A DNA stretch of 64,000 nucleotides from Polaromonas eurypsychrophila (GTDB lineage Bacteria; Pseudomonadota; Gammaproteobacteria; Burkholderiales; Burkholderiaceae_C): positions 61,448 through 125,447 of the forward strand of contig NZ_BMIG01000012.1 of the NCBI RefSeq assembly GCF_014641715.1, read 5' to 3'. A program made the translations under genes and the position numbers. The notes beneath the pieces were generated by a model. That model had not been told where the DNA came from. It searched no databases and was given only the letters and a program-made list of their open reading frames with translations. Numbering within the stretch: the first letter of the stretch is position 1; each line of letters opens with the position of its first letter. Shown one piece after another: positions 1 through 9,230 of this stretch.

Positions 1-1
1 T

Positions 2-439
2 TACCGCTTTAAGGCTGGGGACATTGTTGTAGGGCGGAGAGGTGAGATGGGGCGATGCGCAGTAGTCCCCGATGATGGTGAAGCCTACTATTGCGGTACT
101 GGCTGCCTGATGTTGTTCCCCGACACTAGCAAAGTAGTGCCGAGTTATTTGGCGATGGTTATTTCCTCGACTCCTTCCAAGGACTGGCTGTCGTTGGAAT
201 CAGTAGGCAGCACCATGGAAAACTTGAACTCAGAGATTCTTGCTCGTTTGCCGTGCTTCATTCCATGCATTGATGAGCAAATTTTTCTTCTTGAACAAAT
301 TCAAACTGAGATTGCCGCTTTCGACAATCTGCTGACTTATGTCCACGACGAAATCACACTACTGAAAGAACTCCGCGCCGCGACCATCGCAGACGCGGTG
401 CTGGGGCGCGTTGACGTTCGCACCGCACCAAAGCAATAA
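2..439 (+). CDS. hsdS: Type I restriction-modification specificity subunit HsdS, C-terminal part
   Basis: The reading frame is open from the window edge, so the gene starts upstream; 145 residues are visible. The opening motif GDIVVGRRGEMG, followed about 20 residues later by CGTGCLMLFP, is typical of the target recognition domain of HsdS. The tail (about residues 85-130) is a helical coiled stretch ending in a basic segment, as in the conserved spacer helix of HsdS that binds HsdM. In the holoenzyme HsdS recognises DNA, HsdM methylates and HsdR cleaves. The gene lies 23 bp before hsdR on the same strand, so the order hsdS-hsdR fits one operon; hsdM should lie upstream, outside the window. 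Confidence 0.85.
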   Translation, partial: YRFKAGDIVVGRRGEMGRCAVVPDDGEAYYCGTGCLMLFPDTSKVVPSYLAMVISSTPSKDWLSLESVGSTMENLNSEILARLPCFIPCIDEQIFLLEQIQTEIAAFDNLLTYVHDEITLLKELRAATIADAVLGRVDVRTAPKQ

Positions 440-462
440 CGAGAAATACGAGAGGGACAACC

Positions 463-3400
463 ATGGCAGCCATCCACACCGAAGAGCAGTTTGAAGACGA
501 AATTTGCGAAGTTCTGAAAGCCCAAGGGTGGCTGGTGGATGGACCATTGCCGTTTCAGAAGGGCTTTGCTTATGACAAGGGCTACGACCGCCGCACGGCG
601 CTATACCCCGAGGATGCGATTGCCTGGGTGAAGGATACCCAGCCCGAAGCCTGGGAGAAGTTCGCCAAAAACCACGCCAAGAATCCCGAAGCCGTGTTCA
701 TACAACGGCTCGCGGAAGAGCTGGACAAAGACCGCCCGACAATCAAGAAAGAAACGCCGCAGCTTTGGGGCTCCCTCTATGTGCTGCGCAAGGGCTTCAA
801 GGACATCAACGCCACGTTCAAGATGGCGCAGTTTGCTCCCAGCAACCAGCAAAATTCCACCACCTGGGAGCACTACCAGAAAAACCGCCTGCGTGTGGTG
901 CGACAGTTGCATTACTCGCTGCACAACCAGTTGTGTATTGATTTCGTGTTGTTCCTAAACGGCTTGCCCCTGGCAACTATCGAGCTGAAAACTGACACCA
1001 CGCAAAACATCGAAGACGCGGTGCGCCAATACAAGTACGACCGCAATCCAACCGACGTGGCGACCAAGCAGCCCGAGCCTTTACTGTCTTTTGGCAAGCG
1101 GGCGTTGGTTCACTTCGCCGTTAGCACGGACGAAGTGCGCATGGCTACCAAGCTGGCGGGAGCTGCCACCCGCTTTTTGCCGTTCAATCGTGGCAACCCC
1201 GACGGGATGGGGGGAGCTGGCGAAGGCAACCCGCCCGATGACACGTTGGGCTACTCCACTGGCTACCTTTGGCATGAGGTTTTCCACCCCGACGCATGGC
1301 TGGCCGTCATGGGCAAGTTTCTGTCCGTGGAGGTGTCCGAGCACAAGGATGCCAAGGGCAAGAAGGTGTTCAACACCTCGCTTTTGTTCCCGCGCTACCA
1401 CCAGTGGGACGCGGTGAACAAGCTGCTGAATGCCACCCTGGCCGAAGGTGTGGGACAAACCTACCTGGTGCAGCACTCGGCGGGTTCAGGCAAGTCCAAC
1501 ACCATTGGATGGCTGGCTCACCGCCTCGCGTCTCTGCACGACGCCAAGGACCAGAAGGTGTACAGCAGCGTGATTGTGATTACGGACCGTAGGGTGCTGG
1601 ATTCGCAGCTGCAAGACACCATTTACCAGTTCGACCACCAGCAAGGCGTGGTCGAAAAAATTGACGAGAACAGCACTCAACTGGCGAGTGCCCTGGACAA
1701 GGGCAAGCTCATCATCATCACAACGTTGCAGAAGTTTCCTTGGGTGCTGGACAAGGTGGGCGGCCTGGGGGACAAGCGCTTTGCGCTCATCTTGGACGAA
1801 GCCCATTCCAGCCAGGCAGGCAAGAGCGCGGTGAAGCTGCGCGAGGTGCTGACCAAGGGCAAAGCGGAGAGCACGGCGGCTGTGGTGGAGGGCGATGACG
1901 ACATCACTGATGAAGACGTACTGAACACCATCATGGCTTCGCGTCAGCGTCCGCCCAATGTGTCGTACTACGCATTCACGGCAACGCCCAAGCCTAAAAC
2001 TATGGAACTGTTTGGCCGCACCGGCGCGGACGGCACGCCCGAGCCCTTCCATGTGTATTCGATGCGCCAAGCCATCGAGGAGAAATTCATTCTGGACGTG
2101 CTGCGGGGCTACACCACGTATGGCTTCGCTTTCAAATTGGAGCAGGCTGGGGACGACAAGGCCGTGAAGTCGGGCAAAGCTAAGGCGAAACTGTTTCGCT
2201 ATGCGCAGTTGCACCCCACCAGCATCGCGCAAAAGATTACGGTCATCGTGGAGCATTTCCGCGAACACGTGATGCACCAGTTGCGCGGGCAAGCCAAGGC
2301 CATGGTGGTATCGGACAGCCGCGTGGCGGCGGTGCGCTACAAGAAGGCGTTCGACGACTACATCAAGAAGATGAAGTACACCGACTGCAAGGCGTTGGTG
2401 GCGTACTCGGGCGATGTTACGGACGAAGAATCCAAGGTACTCAAAGCCAAGGAAGGCGACCTCAACGACCACAAAGAACACGACGACGGCATCAAAGAGG
2501 CGTTCAAAACGGACACCTATCAGGTGCTGATCGTTGCATCGAAGTTTCAGACCGGCTTCGACCAGCCTAAGCTGTGCGCCATGTATGTGGACAAGCGGCT
2601 GGACAATGTGCTGGCGGTGCAAACCCTGTCGCGTCTGAACCGGATGTATCCGGGCAAGGAAACCACTTTTGTGCTGGATTTTCGTAACGATGCGGAAGAC
2701 ATCCTCAAAGCTTTTCTGCCGTTCTATCGCACGGCGAAGCTGTCTGGGGTAACGGACCCCAATCTGGTCCACACGCTGCGCCAGAAGCTGGACGACGCGG
2801 GAATTTACCTTTGGGAAGAGGTGTTGGACTTTGCCAAGGGCTACTTCGACCCCAAGGGAAAACAAGCGACGATTCAATCGCCCTTGAAGAAGGCGCACGA
2901 CAGATTCAAGGCGCAAAAGAAGGAGGTTCAAGACCTGTTCCGGGGGGACGTTTCCTCGTACGTAAGCGCTTACGATTTCCTATCGCAAATGCGCTCCTAC
3001 GGCGATGCCGACCTCGAACGCCTGCACGCGTTTTGCCGCATGCTGCTGCCACGTTTGCAGGGCAAGGCGGGCGGTGATGAAGCGTTGGACCAGTCCGTTC
3101 GACTGGCAGGCTACAAGGTGGTCAACGAGCAAAAACATAAGCTCGACATGGAGGCGGGCAAGGCCGAACCCATGAAGCCCATGGGACCGGGAGGTGGGCA
3201 AGCCTGGGACGACCCAGAAGACCGGCTGTCCGCCATCATCAAGAAGATGAACGAGGTGTTTTCTGGCAATCTGTCTGACGCCGATTTCAAGGGCTACGCC
3301 ACCACCTTGATTGGCAAGATGGTGAACGACCCCACCTTGCAGGAGCAGGCGCAGGCCAACGACACGGTAGATGCGTTCGCCAACGGTGCTTACGAGACTA

Positions 3401-3552
3401 AGCTCAACAACGCCGTGGTGGATGCCTTGGACAACCACAGCGCCATGGCCGACCAAGCCCTACGGCATGAGAAGGTGTTCAAGGGGCTGGCTAACCTACT
3501 GGTGGAAGAGGTGTACCGGCAGTTGCGGGAGACGCAAGAGGACGCGCTGTAA
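463..3552 (+). CDS. hsdR: Type I restriction endonuclease subunit HsdR
   Basis: A 1029-residue protein, the usual size for HsdR, the ATP-dependent translocase and nuclease of type I restriction enzymes. Domain order: an N-terminal PD-(D/E)XK nuclease region with IELKTD at E174-K176; then a superfamily 2 helicase with Walker A AGSGKS at residues 340-345, DEAH at 445-448 and FTATPKPKT as motif III; then a second RecA-like lobe (FQTGFDQPKL, QTLSRLNR) and a helical C-terminus that would bind the methylase core. The start is preceded by GAGAGGGA. No lesion is visible, so the subunit looks functional. With hsdS it forms the right end of a defence island that abuts the ssrA remnant near 4293. Confidence 0.95.
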   Translation: MAAIHTEEQFEDEICEVLKAQGWLVDGPLPFQKGFAYDKGYDRRTALYPEDAIAWVKDTQPEAWEKFAKNHAKNPEAVFIQRLAEELDKDRPTIKKETPQLWGSLYVLRKGFKDINATFKMAQFAPSNQQNSTTWEHYQKNRLRVVRQLHYSLHNQLCIDFVLFLNGLPLATIELKTDTTQNIEDAVRQYKYDRNPTDVATKQPEPLLSFGKRALVHFAVSTDEVRMATKLAGAATRFLPFNRGNPDGMGGAGEGNPPDDTLGYSTGYLWHEVFHPDAWLAVMGKFLSVEVSEHKDAKGKKVFNTSLLFPRYHQWDAVNKLLNATLAEGVGQTYLVQHSAGSGKSNTIGWLAHRLASLHDAKDQKVYSSVIVITDRRVLDSQLQDTIYQFDHQQGVVEKIDENSTQLASALDKGKLIIITTLQKFPWVLDKVGGLGDKRFALILDEAHSSQAGKSAVKLREVLTKGKAESTAAVVEGDDDITDEDVLNTIMASRQRPPNVSYYAFTATPKPKTMELFGRTGADGTPEPFHVYSMRQAIEEKFILDVLRGYTTYGFAFKLEQAGDDKAVKSGKAKAKLFRYAQLHPTSIAQKITVIVEHFREHVMHQLRGQAKAMVVSDSRVAAVRYKKAFDDYIKKMKYTDCKALVAYSGDVTDEESKVLKAKEGDLNDHKEHDDGIKEAFKTDTYQVLIVASKFQTGFDQPKLCAMYVDKRLDNVLAVQTLSRLNRMYPGKETTFVLDFRNDAEDILKAFLPFYRTAKLSGVTDPNLVHTLRQKLDDAGIYLWEEVLDFAKGYFDPKGKQATIQSPLKKAHDRFKAQKKEVQDLFRGDVSSYVSAYDFLSQMRSYGDADLERLHAFCRMLLPRLQGKAGGDEALDQSVRLAGYKVVNEQKHKLDMEAGKAEPMKPMGPGGGQAWDDPEDRLSAIIKKMNEVFSGNLSDADFKGYATTLIGKMVNDPTLQEQAQANDTVDAFANGAYETKLNNAVVDALDNHSAMADQALRHEKVFKGLANLLVEEVYRQLRETQEDAL

Positions 3553-3588
3553 GAGAGACGTACCTCTCTCAGGTTCACCTTAGAGTTC

Positions 3589-3783
3589 GTGCTGGAAGAG
3601 GATGTCAAGGCTTCCTTGGGCGCAGATCTGATGGGCGGCGAGATGAGGGTCGGCGAGAGGGGCAGGGTTGACGTGGCTTTCACATGCTCAGCCGAACAGC
3701 GTCAGATGGTTGAGCGGCGACTACGGGATTGGGGCTATGCAGAAATCGCCATTCGCAGGCGACCTTGGGAAATGCGGAATTGA
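3589..3783 (+). CDS. Small hypothetical protein after hsdR
   Basis: A 64-residue frame starting at GTG, 37 bp after hsdR and in the same frame as it. The composition is protein-like and charged, with alternating strand-like and helical stretches (FTCSAEQRQMVERRLRDWGY). I do not recognise it. Its last codons run into the first copy of a 33-bp direct repeat (3771-3803). It could be a short accessory protein of the restriction operon or a chance ORF. Confidence 0.3.
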   Translation: MLEEDVKASLGADLMGGEMRVGERGRVDVAFTCSAEQRQMVERRLRDWGYAEIAIRRRPWEMRN

Positions 3784-3803
3784 ACCGGCGTCCGCAAACG
3801 CGA
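3771..3803 (+). repeat. 33-bp direct repeat, copy 1
   Basis: The stretch AATGCGGAATTGAACCGG with the following CGTCCGCAAA and GCGA recurs at 4108-4140 with two mismatches in 33 bases. The core TTGAACCGGCGTCCGCA resembles a T-arm and acceptor 3' end of a tRNA. A looser version, TTTGAATCCGCGTCCGCAC, lies at 15572-15590. Confidence 0.7.
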
Positions 3804-3851
3804 GGCTGCCCACCACTTGCCAAATGGCGTTGCGTCAGGCACTTTGGAGAG

Positions 3852-4037
3852 ATGAACAACGACACCACCCAATACCTCAACCACGTTGATGAGTACATCC
3901 AGAAAGCTTTGCGAGAGTTGTCTAAGGCTCGGCTGCAAGACACTGGCACCCGGGAAGAAGCCATGCACCTCAAAGGAGCCCAGCTTGCTTTGAACAATGC
4001 AAGCACCGTCCTCGGGCGGACTCTTCCCTCAAACTGA
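3852..4037 (+). CDS. Small hypothetical protein, 61 residues
   Basis: The ATG at 3852 follows TTTGGAGAG, a good ribosome binding site, which favours this start over in-frame codons upstream. The product is largely helical and amphipathic (LNHVDEYIQKALRELSKARL), with no membrane segment and no cysteines. I do not recognise the family. It sits between the two copies of the 33-bp repeat near the island edge. The good ribosome binding site and protein-like composition make it more credible than the ORF before it. Confidence 0.45.
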   Translation: MNNDTTQYLNHVDEYIQKALRELSKARLQDTGTREEAMHLKGAQLALNNASTVLGRTLPSN

Positions 4038-4107
4038 GAGGCGCCGCGAGATGAGCCGTAAAGAGATTGCGACGACGCAGCAAAGCGGATTTCCAGACGA
4101 GCTTAAA

Positions 4108-4140
4108 AATGCGGAATTGAACCGTCGTCCGCAAATGCGA
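4108..4140 (+). repeat. 33-bp direct repeat, copy 2
   Basis: Second copy of the repeat at 3771-3803, differing at two positions. The two copies are 337 bp apart and bracket the small ORF at 3852-4037, as if that short stretch had been duplicated or inserted with its flank. Confidence 0.7.
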
Positions 4141-4292
4141 GCCAACCAAGGATCCGCCCGACAGGATACACTCAGGACTTCATTTTGGGGTGCCATCCGA
4201 GCACGGGTGTACTCCTTGTAAGACCTTGTATTCAGTTAAGTCGTTGATTTTTAACTGGAAAATAGATGGTGGATTTGGGAAGAGTGTTGCCC

Positions 4293-4315
4293 TTTGGTTC
4301 CCCCCAGCTCCACCA
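4293..4315 (+). other. ssrA: Degraded 3' end of tmRNA gene (ssrA), likely island attachment site
   Basis: The sequence GGTTCCCCCCAGCTCCACCA resembles the T-arm and acceptor 3' end of bacterial tmRNA, whose usual form is GGTTC(A/G)A(C/T)TCCCGCCAGCTCCACCA. It is followed at once by a strong hairpin terminator, as ssrA genes are. No tmRNA body or tag reading frame precedes it, so this is a 3' fragment. ssrA 3' ends are a well-known integration target. The natural reading is that the hsd island to the left was inserted there and the intact ssrA lies beyond the window. Confidence 0.5.
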
Positions 4316-4321
4316 TACCCT

Positions 4322-4352
4322 AAAGCCCAACTGTTTTCAGTTGGGCTTTTTC
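4322..4352 (+). terminator. Rho-independent terminator after the ssrA remnant
   Basis: A perfect 10-bp stem AGCCCAACTG/CAGTTGGGCT with a TTTT loop, followed by a T run. Its position seven bases after the CCA end fits the native terminator of ssrA. Confidence 0.85.
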
Positions 4353-4577
4353 TTGACCGAATCGCCAGCACTGGCGCGGTGTCCGGCCATTTGCCTCTTG
4401 AGTGCCACCCGTTTGCCTGTCAACTTTATGGGTCATATATCCCGAAGTCCTTCTCATTTTCTCTCTGCTCTCTGTTTGCCTCTTGACCCTTCAAGAGGGT
4501 GAGCCTCGTGCTCATGCGGGTTTCCGGGCGGGCGGTTTGTCCTGGTCTAATGAATTCGTACACATAGATAGGTGTAA

Positions 4578-5633
<1,056 letters not shown>

Positions 5634-5696
5634 CCAGCACAGTTTGAAGTTGTAATTAGTCAGTTGGCACAACAGAGAGCAGAGAAAGCGGCTCTT

Positions 5697-6357
5697 GAAC
5701 AGGTAGTGCGCGCACAAGACAGCAAAGCGCGCATCGACAATCCTGCCTTTGCCCTTCTTAACCTTGTCCACCGCCGTTTTCATATTGTCATAAATGCCCC
5801 GGCGGGTCACGTCGCCCAAGGCCGTAAAGACGCGCATGTGTGCGTCAAACAACATTTCATGCCCCTGGCTGGGGTAGACCATCAGCCAGAAGATGCGGCT
5901 CGCGCACAGCTTCATGTGCGAGACCTGCAGGCGGTGATATATGCCGCCCACCACCAAGCATTCTTCGCTCCAGTCAAATTAAAATGCCTCACCCAGGTCG
6001 AACTTGAGCGGAACGAAGGCGCGAATCTCCTTGCCCGCGCTGGCGCGCCGGGCACGGATGAAGTCAGTGACGCGGGTATAGCCGCTGGCCTTGATTAGGA
6101 TTAACAGTGCCTTGCCTGTGCGCGGGTCTTGTTTGTTGCGCTTGGCATCATCTTTGAGCGGTTGCTCCAGCTTGTCAGCAAAGGAGACCAGTTTTGCTAA
6201 AGCCCTTGGCCTGAACGTACTTGAGCACTGCAACTTCCTCTACGGTCGCGAGCCACTTCTGCAGCGTGTTGCGTGATAGCTCCGTGCGTTTTGATATTGC
6301 TCGCACCGACATCTTGTCGCACACGTGCATTCGCCGAATCCTGCCTAACATTTTCAT
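5697..6357 (-). pseudogene. istA: IS21-family transposase IstA, degraded
   Basis: Read on the minus strand, the N-terminus from ATG at 6357 has the IstA helix-turn-helix (MSVRAISKRTELSRNTLQKW). Later segments include KEIRAFVPLKFDLGEAF and FWLMVYPSQGHEMLFDAHMR, both typical of IstA. Three lesions are visible: a frameshift near 6200-6230; an in-frame TAA at 5979 where the family has GEAFQFDW, so a probable CAA to TAA change; and loss of everything after HYLF at about 5697. The partner istB is absent. The right side of the IS3 copy lies 55 bp away. Confidence 0.85.
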
Positions 6358-6551
6358 GGTGATCAGCTTGTTTGCGCCTGCCCAAAATATAGGCAGAACT
6401 AGTAAAACACCTGGCTCAGTTTTAAGTCGGCACAACTTCTACAAGTGGTTCAGTTTGCGGTCGGCGGCAACAAGCGCCTACCCCTTGCAGACACCCCGGT
6501 TGTGCTGTGTTGGCCAAGCCCGGCTAATGCGACACCCATCGCTCAACGGTG

Positions 6552-6833
6552 CACCGCGACTACGGCCGTGCCCGGCGCGGTTTCGATGCTGAGCTTGGAT
6601 TTTTGGGGTTTTATTAATCAGCGCAGTGGCGCGCGGTGCACGCCGCTTTCCTGCGTCAGCACCCGGTGTGCTGCGCGTGTGGGCAGCGTGGTCGCGTGGT
6701 GCCAGCCGTCGTGGCTGACCACGTCACGCCGCTTAAGGACGGCGGTGCGCGCTTTGACACGGGCAATCTGCAGGCGCTGTGCATCTCTTGTCACAACCTC
6801 GAGACGGAGCGTGAGACCGCAGGTCGGCGCTGA
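6552..6833 (+). pseudogene. Phage-type HNH endonuclease, interrupted by a stop
   Basis: The frame from 6552 reads HRDYGRARRGFDAELG, then TAA at 6615, then SAQWRAVHAAFLRQHPVC and a complete HNH core (CCACGQRG, ADHVTPLKDGG, FDTGNLQALCISCHN). The part before the stop matches the usual N-terminus of small phage HNH nucleases, so I read this as one gene with a nonsense mutation. A shortened 65-residue form could still start at GTG 6636. Such genes usually precede phage terminase genes; the sequence after 6840 looks like decayed phage DNA with no open terminase frame. Confidence 0.65.
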
Positions 6834-7155
6834 CCCAGCTGACCCTGCCTTAGTAGGGGGTAATGGGGTAATGGGGTGAATCTCTGTTAACGGCGGTCAG
6901 CGATGCGAGCGCCTGCACAGATTTTTGCGCGTGCAAATTGGAACCGGGGGTGCAGTATGTAAATTGGGGTCCCTATGAAAGTGAGTGTTGCCAATCAGTT
7001 GCGCGGCCGCTGCGGCCACCGACAGCTCGAAAATACCCGCCTCGGACTCATCTATGAGATCGGCGCGGGCGGCAACGCATGCGTACCGGTGCCGATGCTG
7101 GTGCTGGTGCTGGTGCTGGTGCTGGTGCGCTTCTGAAGGGCCGGAGATCGTTGAC
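6834..7155. other. Non-coding gap with short tandem repeat
   Basis: No supported gene. It holds a GCTGGT hexamer repeated five times without error at 7097-7126. The T/G-rich text before it (TGCAAATTGG, AACCGGGGG) recalls phage packaging regions, but I cannot support a feature there. Confidence 0.4.
7097..7126 (+). repeat. Hexanucleotide tandem repeat (GCTGGT)x5
   Basis: Five perfect copies in a row, followed by a partial GCG. It lies 30 bp past the end of the cyclase-like gene that closes the minus-strand operon, and outside any gene I accept. Confidence 0.9.
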
Positions 7156-8181
7156 CTAGACAGTTGCTACCGGCGTGACAGGCGAGCCTACCGCGCCGGG
7201 TAGACGAAGGGGCGGCGCGGTCAGAAGAAACCGGCTGCGCTCATGCGTTCTGAGCCACTGGGCCAATTCGGTCAGGTACCACAACTCCCCCAGATGCACC
7301 CCGATCTTGAACAGGCAATGTTCATGCAGGGGCAGCACGGGGCCGTGCGGTCCGATGTTCTTGCGCACACCCAACGTGGAGGATGACTCCACCGCCAGAT
7401 TATCGGCGGCGATGGCGACCAGGCCAGTTTCGGTGATCCAGTTGAGCAATGCCGAATCGGTTCCGTCGAGCACGGCACAGGCCAGCCTGATAGACGGATC
7501 GGGGCCAGTGGCCGGGCTGTTCATAATCAGCTGGCCCAGTCCCGAATGAATGCACAGAATGTCGCCCTCGCTGACGGTGACTCGGTCCGCCTCCATGATC
7601 CGCAGGAGCATGTTCAGATCAACCTGGGTTCTTTCGTTGCCTAAGTGGTGATGCAGGTCGACCAGCACGCCGCGACCCTGCACACCGGTTTCGGCCATGC
7701 TGGCGATCGACACCGCGCGCGCGCCCAGTTCACCCTGAGTTCCCCGGCTGTTCGCATCGACAATTTCCCAGCCGTTGTAGTGGACCCGCCTGCGCACGCC
7801 GCTGCCATCCACGTCAAACATGGAACCCTTGTGTGCGAATCCATCCCATTGGGTCGAGTACTGGCTGTATAGCAGCACTGCCTCATCCGAGCTCACATCA
7901 CTGAATCGTGGATCGACCTGCTCCATCGGGAAGTTGAAAACCTGATTGCCGCTGCGCATCACCGGCTTGAACACCGGCGCGCATCGATGGTCATTGAGCA
8001 CCTGGCCCCCAGGACGATCAAGCGGCAGGCTCAGACAGAAGATGTCGCCGGTGATGACCTCCTGCATGGCCTGCCTGCGACGCTCTGGCGTCAACAGGTT
8101 CATGCGACCACGCTGGTCGTCCGGGCCAAAATCACCCCAATTGGACCCATCGGGTCTTCTGGTCCATCGCTGATTCATCAT
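7156..8181 (-). CDS. Cyclase family protein (kynurenine-formamidase-like metal hydrolase)
   Basis: A 341-residue protein of the cyclase superfamily (PF04199), whose members hydrolyse amides, lactones or related bonds with a metal ion. The signature is STQWDGFAHKG at about residues 108-118, the longer-subfamily form of the HxGTHxD metal motif, followed by GVLVDL at about 170 and ILCIHSGLG near 208. There is no signal peptide, so it is cytoplasmic. It is the last gene of a seven-gene minus-strand operon, 34 bp after a Bug receptor. It probably hydrolyses a ring or amide intermediate of the compound that the operon imports. The substrate cannot be told from sequence. Confidence 0.85.
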   Translation of the reverse strand: MMNQRWTRRPDGSNWGDFGPDDQRGRMNLLTPERRRQAMQEVITGDIFCLSLPLDRPGGQVLNDHRCAPVFKPVMRSGNQVFNFPMEQVDPRFSDVSSDEAVLLYSQYSTQWDGFAHKGSMFDVDGSGVRRRVHYNGWEIVDANSRGTQGELGARAVSIASMAETGVQGRGVLVDLHHHLGNERTQVDLNMLLRIMEADRVTVSEGDILCIHSGLGQLIMNSPATGPDPSIRLACAVLDGTDSALLNWITETGLVAIAADNLAVESSSTLGVRKNIGPHGPVLPLHEHCLFKIGVHLGELWYLTELAQWLRTHERSRFLLTAPPLRLPGAVGSPVTPVATV

Positions 8182-8215
8182 CCTGGGCTCCCGTCAAGCC
8201 TACGCACTGTCGATT

Positions 8216-9199
8216 TCATTCGGGAGTGATATTGGCGTCTTTGATCAATTTCCCATAGGAGGCTAGTTCAGCTTTGATCAGGCTGGCAAATTCGCTGGGT
8301 GAACTCATGACCAGGTCGTTGCCGCCATCGGTCGCCAGACGCTTGATGACCTCAGGGGATTTTGCAATTTTCTGCAGTTCCCGATAAAGCTTCTCAATGA
8401 TCGCCGGATCGGTCTTTGCTGGTGCCAGCATGCCCTGAAACTGACTGATGTTGTAGCCCTTGAAACCCAGTTCCGCCAGCGTAGGAATCTGGGGCAGCGT
8501 CACAGACCGTTGCGCGCCGGTGACGGCAAAACCACGCAGCTTGCCGGACTTCATCATCGGAGCTGCTGTCACCAGCGCCTCGAAGGTGAATGACAGATTG
8601 CCACCCAACAGATCATTCCACACGGCAGCGCCGCCTTTGTAAGGAACGTGAATGAGGCTGACACCGCCGAGCTTCTCCAGCATGACGCCGGCCAGGTGAC
8701 CGCCCCCGCCGATGCCGGTGGAGCCATAGCTGAGCTTGCCGGGATTCTCCTTGGCCCGCGCCATCAGATCCTGCATGCTCTGAATGGGCGACGCATCGCG
8801 CACTACCACCGCATACTGGAAACTGGTGATCTGGCTTACGGGTGCGAAATCGTTGATCGGATCGTAGGGCATCTTGCGCTGGAGCACCGGGCTGACAACG
8901 ATAGGGCCGCTGGCGGCTATCAGCAGGGTGTAACCGTCAGGTGTGGCCTTGGCCACCAGATCGGCGCCCAGGGCACCATTGGCGCCTGCCCGGTTCTCCA
9001 CCACAAAGCTCTGCCCCAGGGCCTCGGACAGTTTCTGGCTGATCACGCGGGCGGTGATATCTGCGGCCCCGCCCGCGACATAAGGCAGGATGACCTTGAC
9101 CGGCCGGTTGGGGTAGTCCTGCTGCGCACTGGCGCCAACGAAACCGTTGGCCAGGGCAAACAGAAAGATGAAGGAAAGTTTTATGGAAATGGCAAGCAT
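8216..9199 (-). CDS. Bug family (TctC-like) periplasmic substrate-binding protein
   Basis: A 327-residue tripartite tricarboxylate receptor (PF03401). I chose ATG 9199 because AGGGA precedes it and it gives a clean signal peptide (LSFIFLFALANGFVGASAQ); a longer frame upstream lacks these. Family motifs: YPNRPVKVILPYVAGGAADI, NRAGANGALGADLVAKATPDGYTLL and HVPYKGGAAVWNDLLGG. Bug proteins trap carboxylates by water-mediated contacts with a carboxylate head. It is the second receptor in this operon, and no tctA or tctB gene is nearby, so it would need permease subunits encoded elsewhere or serve as a sensor. Confidence 0.93.
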   Translation of the reverse strand: MLAISIKLSFIFLFALANGFVGASAQQDYPNRPVKVILPYVAGGAADITARVISQKLSEALGQSFVVENRAGANGALGADLVAKATPDGYTLLIAASGPIVVSPVLQRKMPYDPINDFAPVSQITSFQYAVVVRDASPIQSMQDLMARAKENPGKLSYGSTGIGGGGHLAGVMLEKLGGVSLIHVPYKGGAAVWNDLLGGNLSFTFEALVTAAPMMKSGKLRGFAVTGAQRSVTLPQIPTLAELGFKGYNISQFQGMLAPAKTDPAIIEKLYRELQKIAKSPEVIKRLATDGGNDLVMSSPSEFASLIKAELASYGKLIKDANITPE

Positions 9200-9230
9200 G
9201 TCAGGTCCCTTGTATCTATGGTGCATTGGC

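Noticed and set aside
1486..2931. 481-codon minus-strand frame inside hsdR
   Set aside because: It lies wholly antisense to a clear HsdR with all helicase motifs; composition is that of a shadow frame.
5642..5696. Continuation of istA up to the IS3 boundary
   Set aside because: After HYLF the translated text no longer resembles IstA, so these 55 bases are left unassigned.
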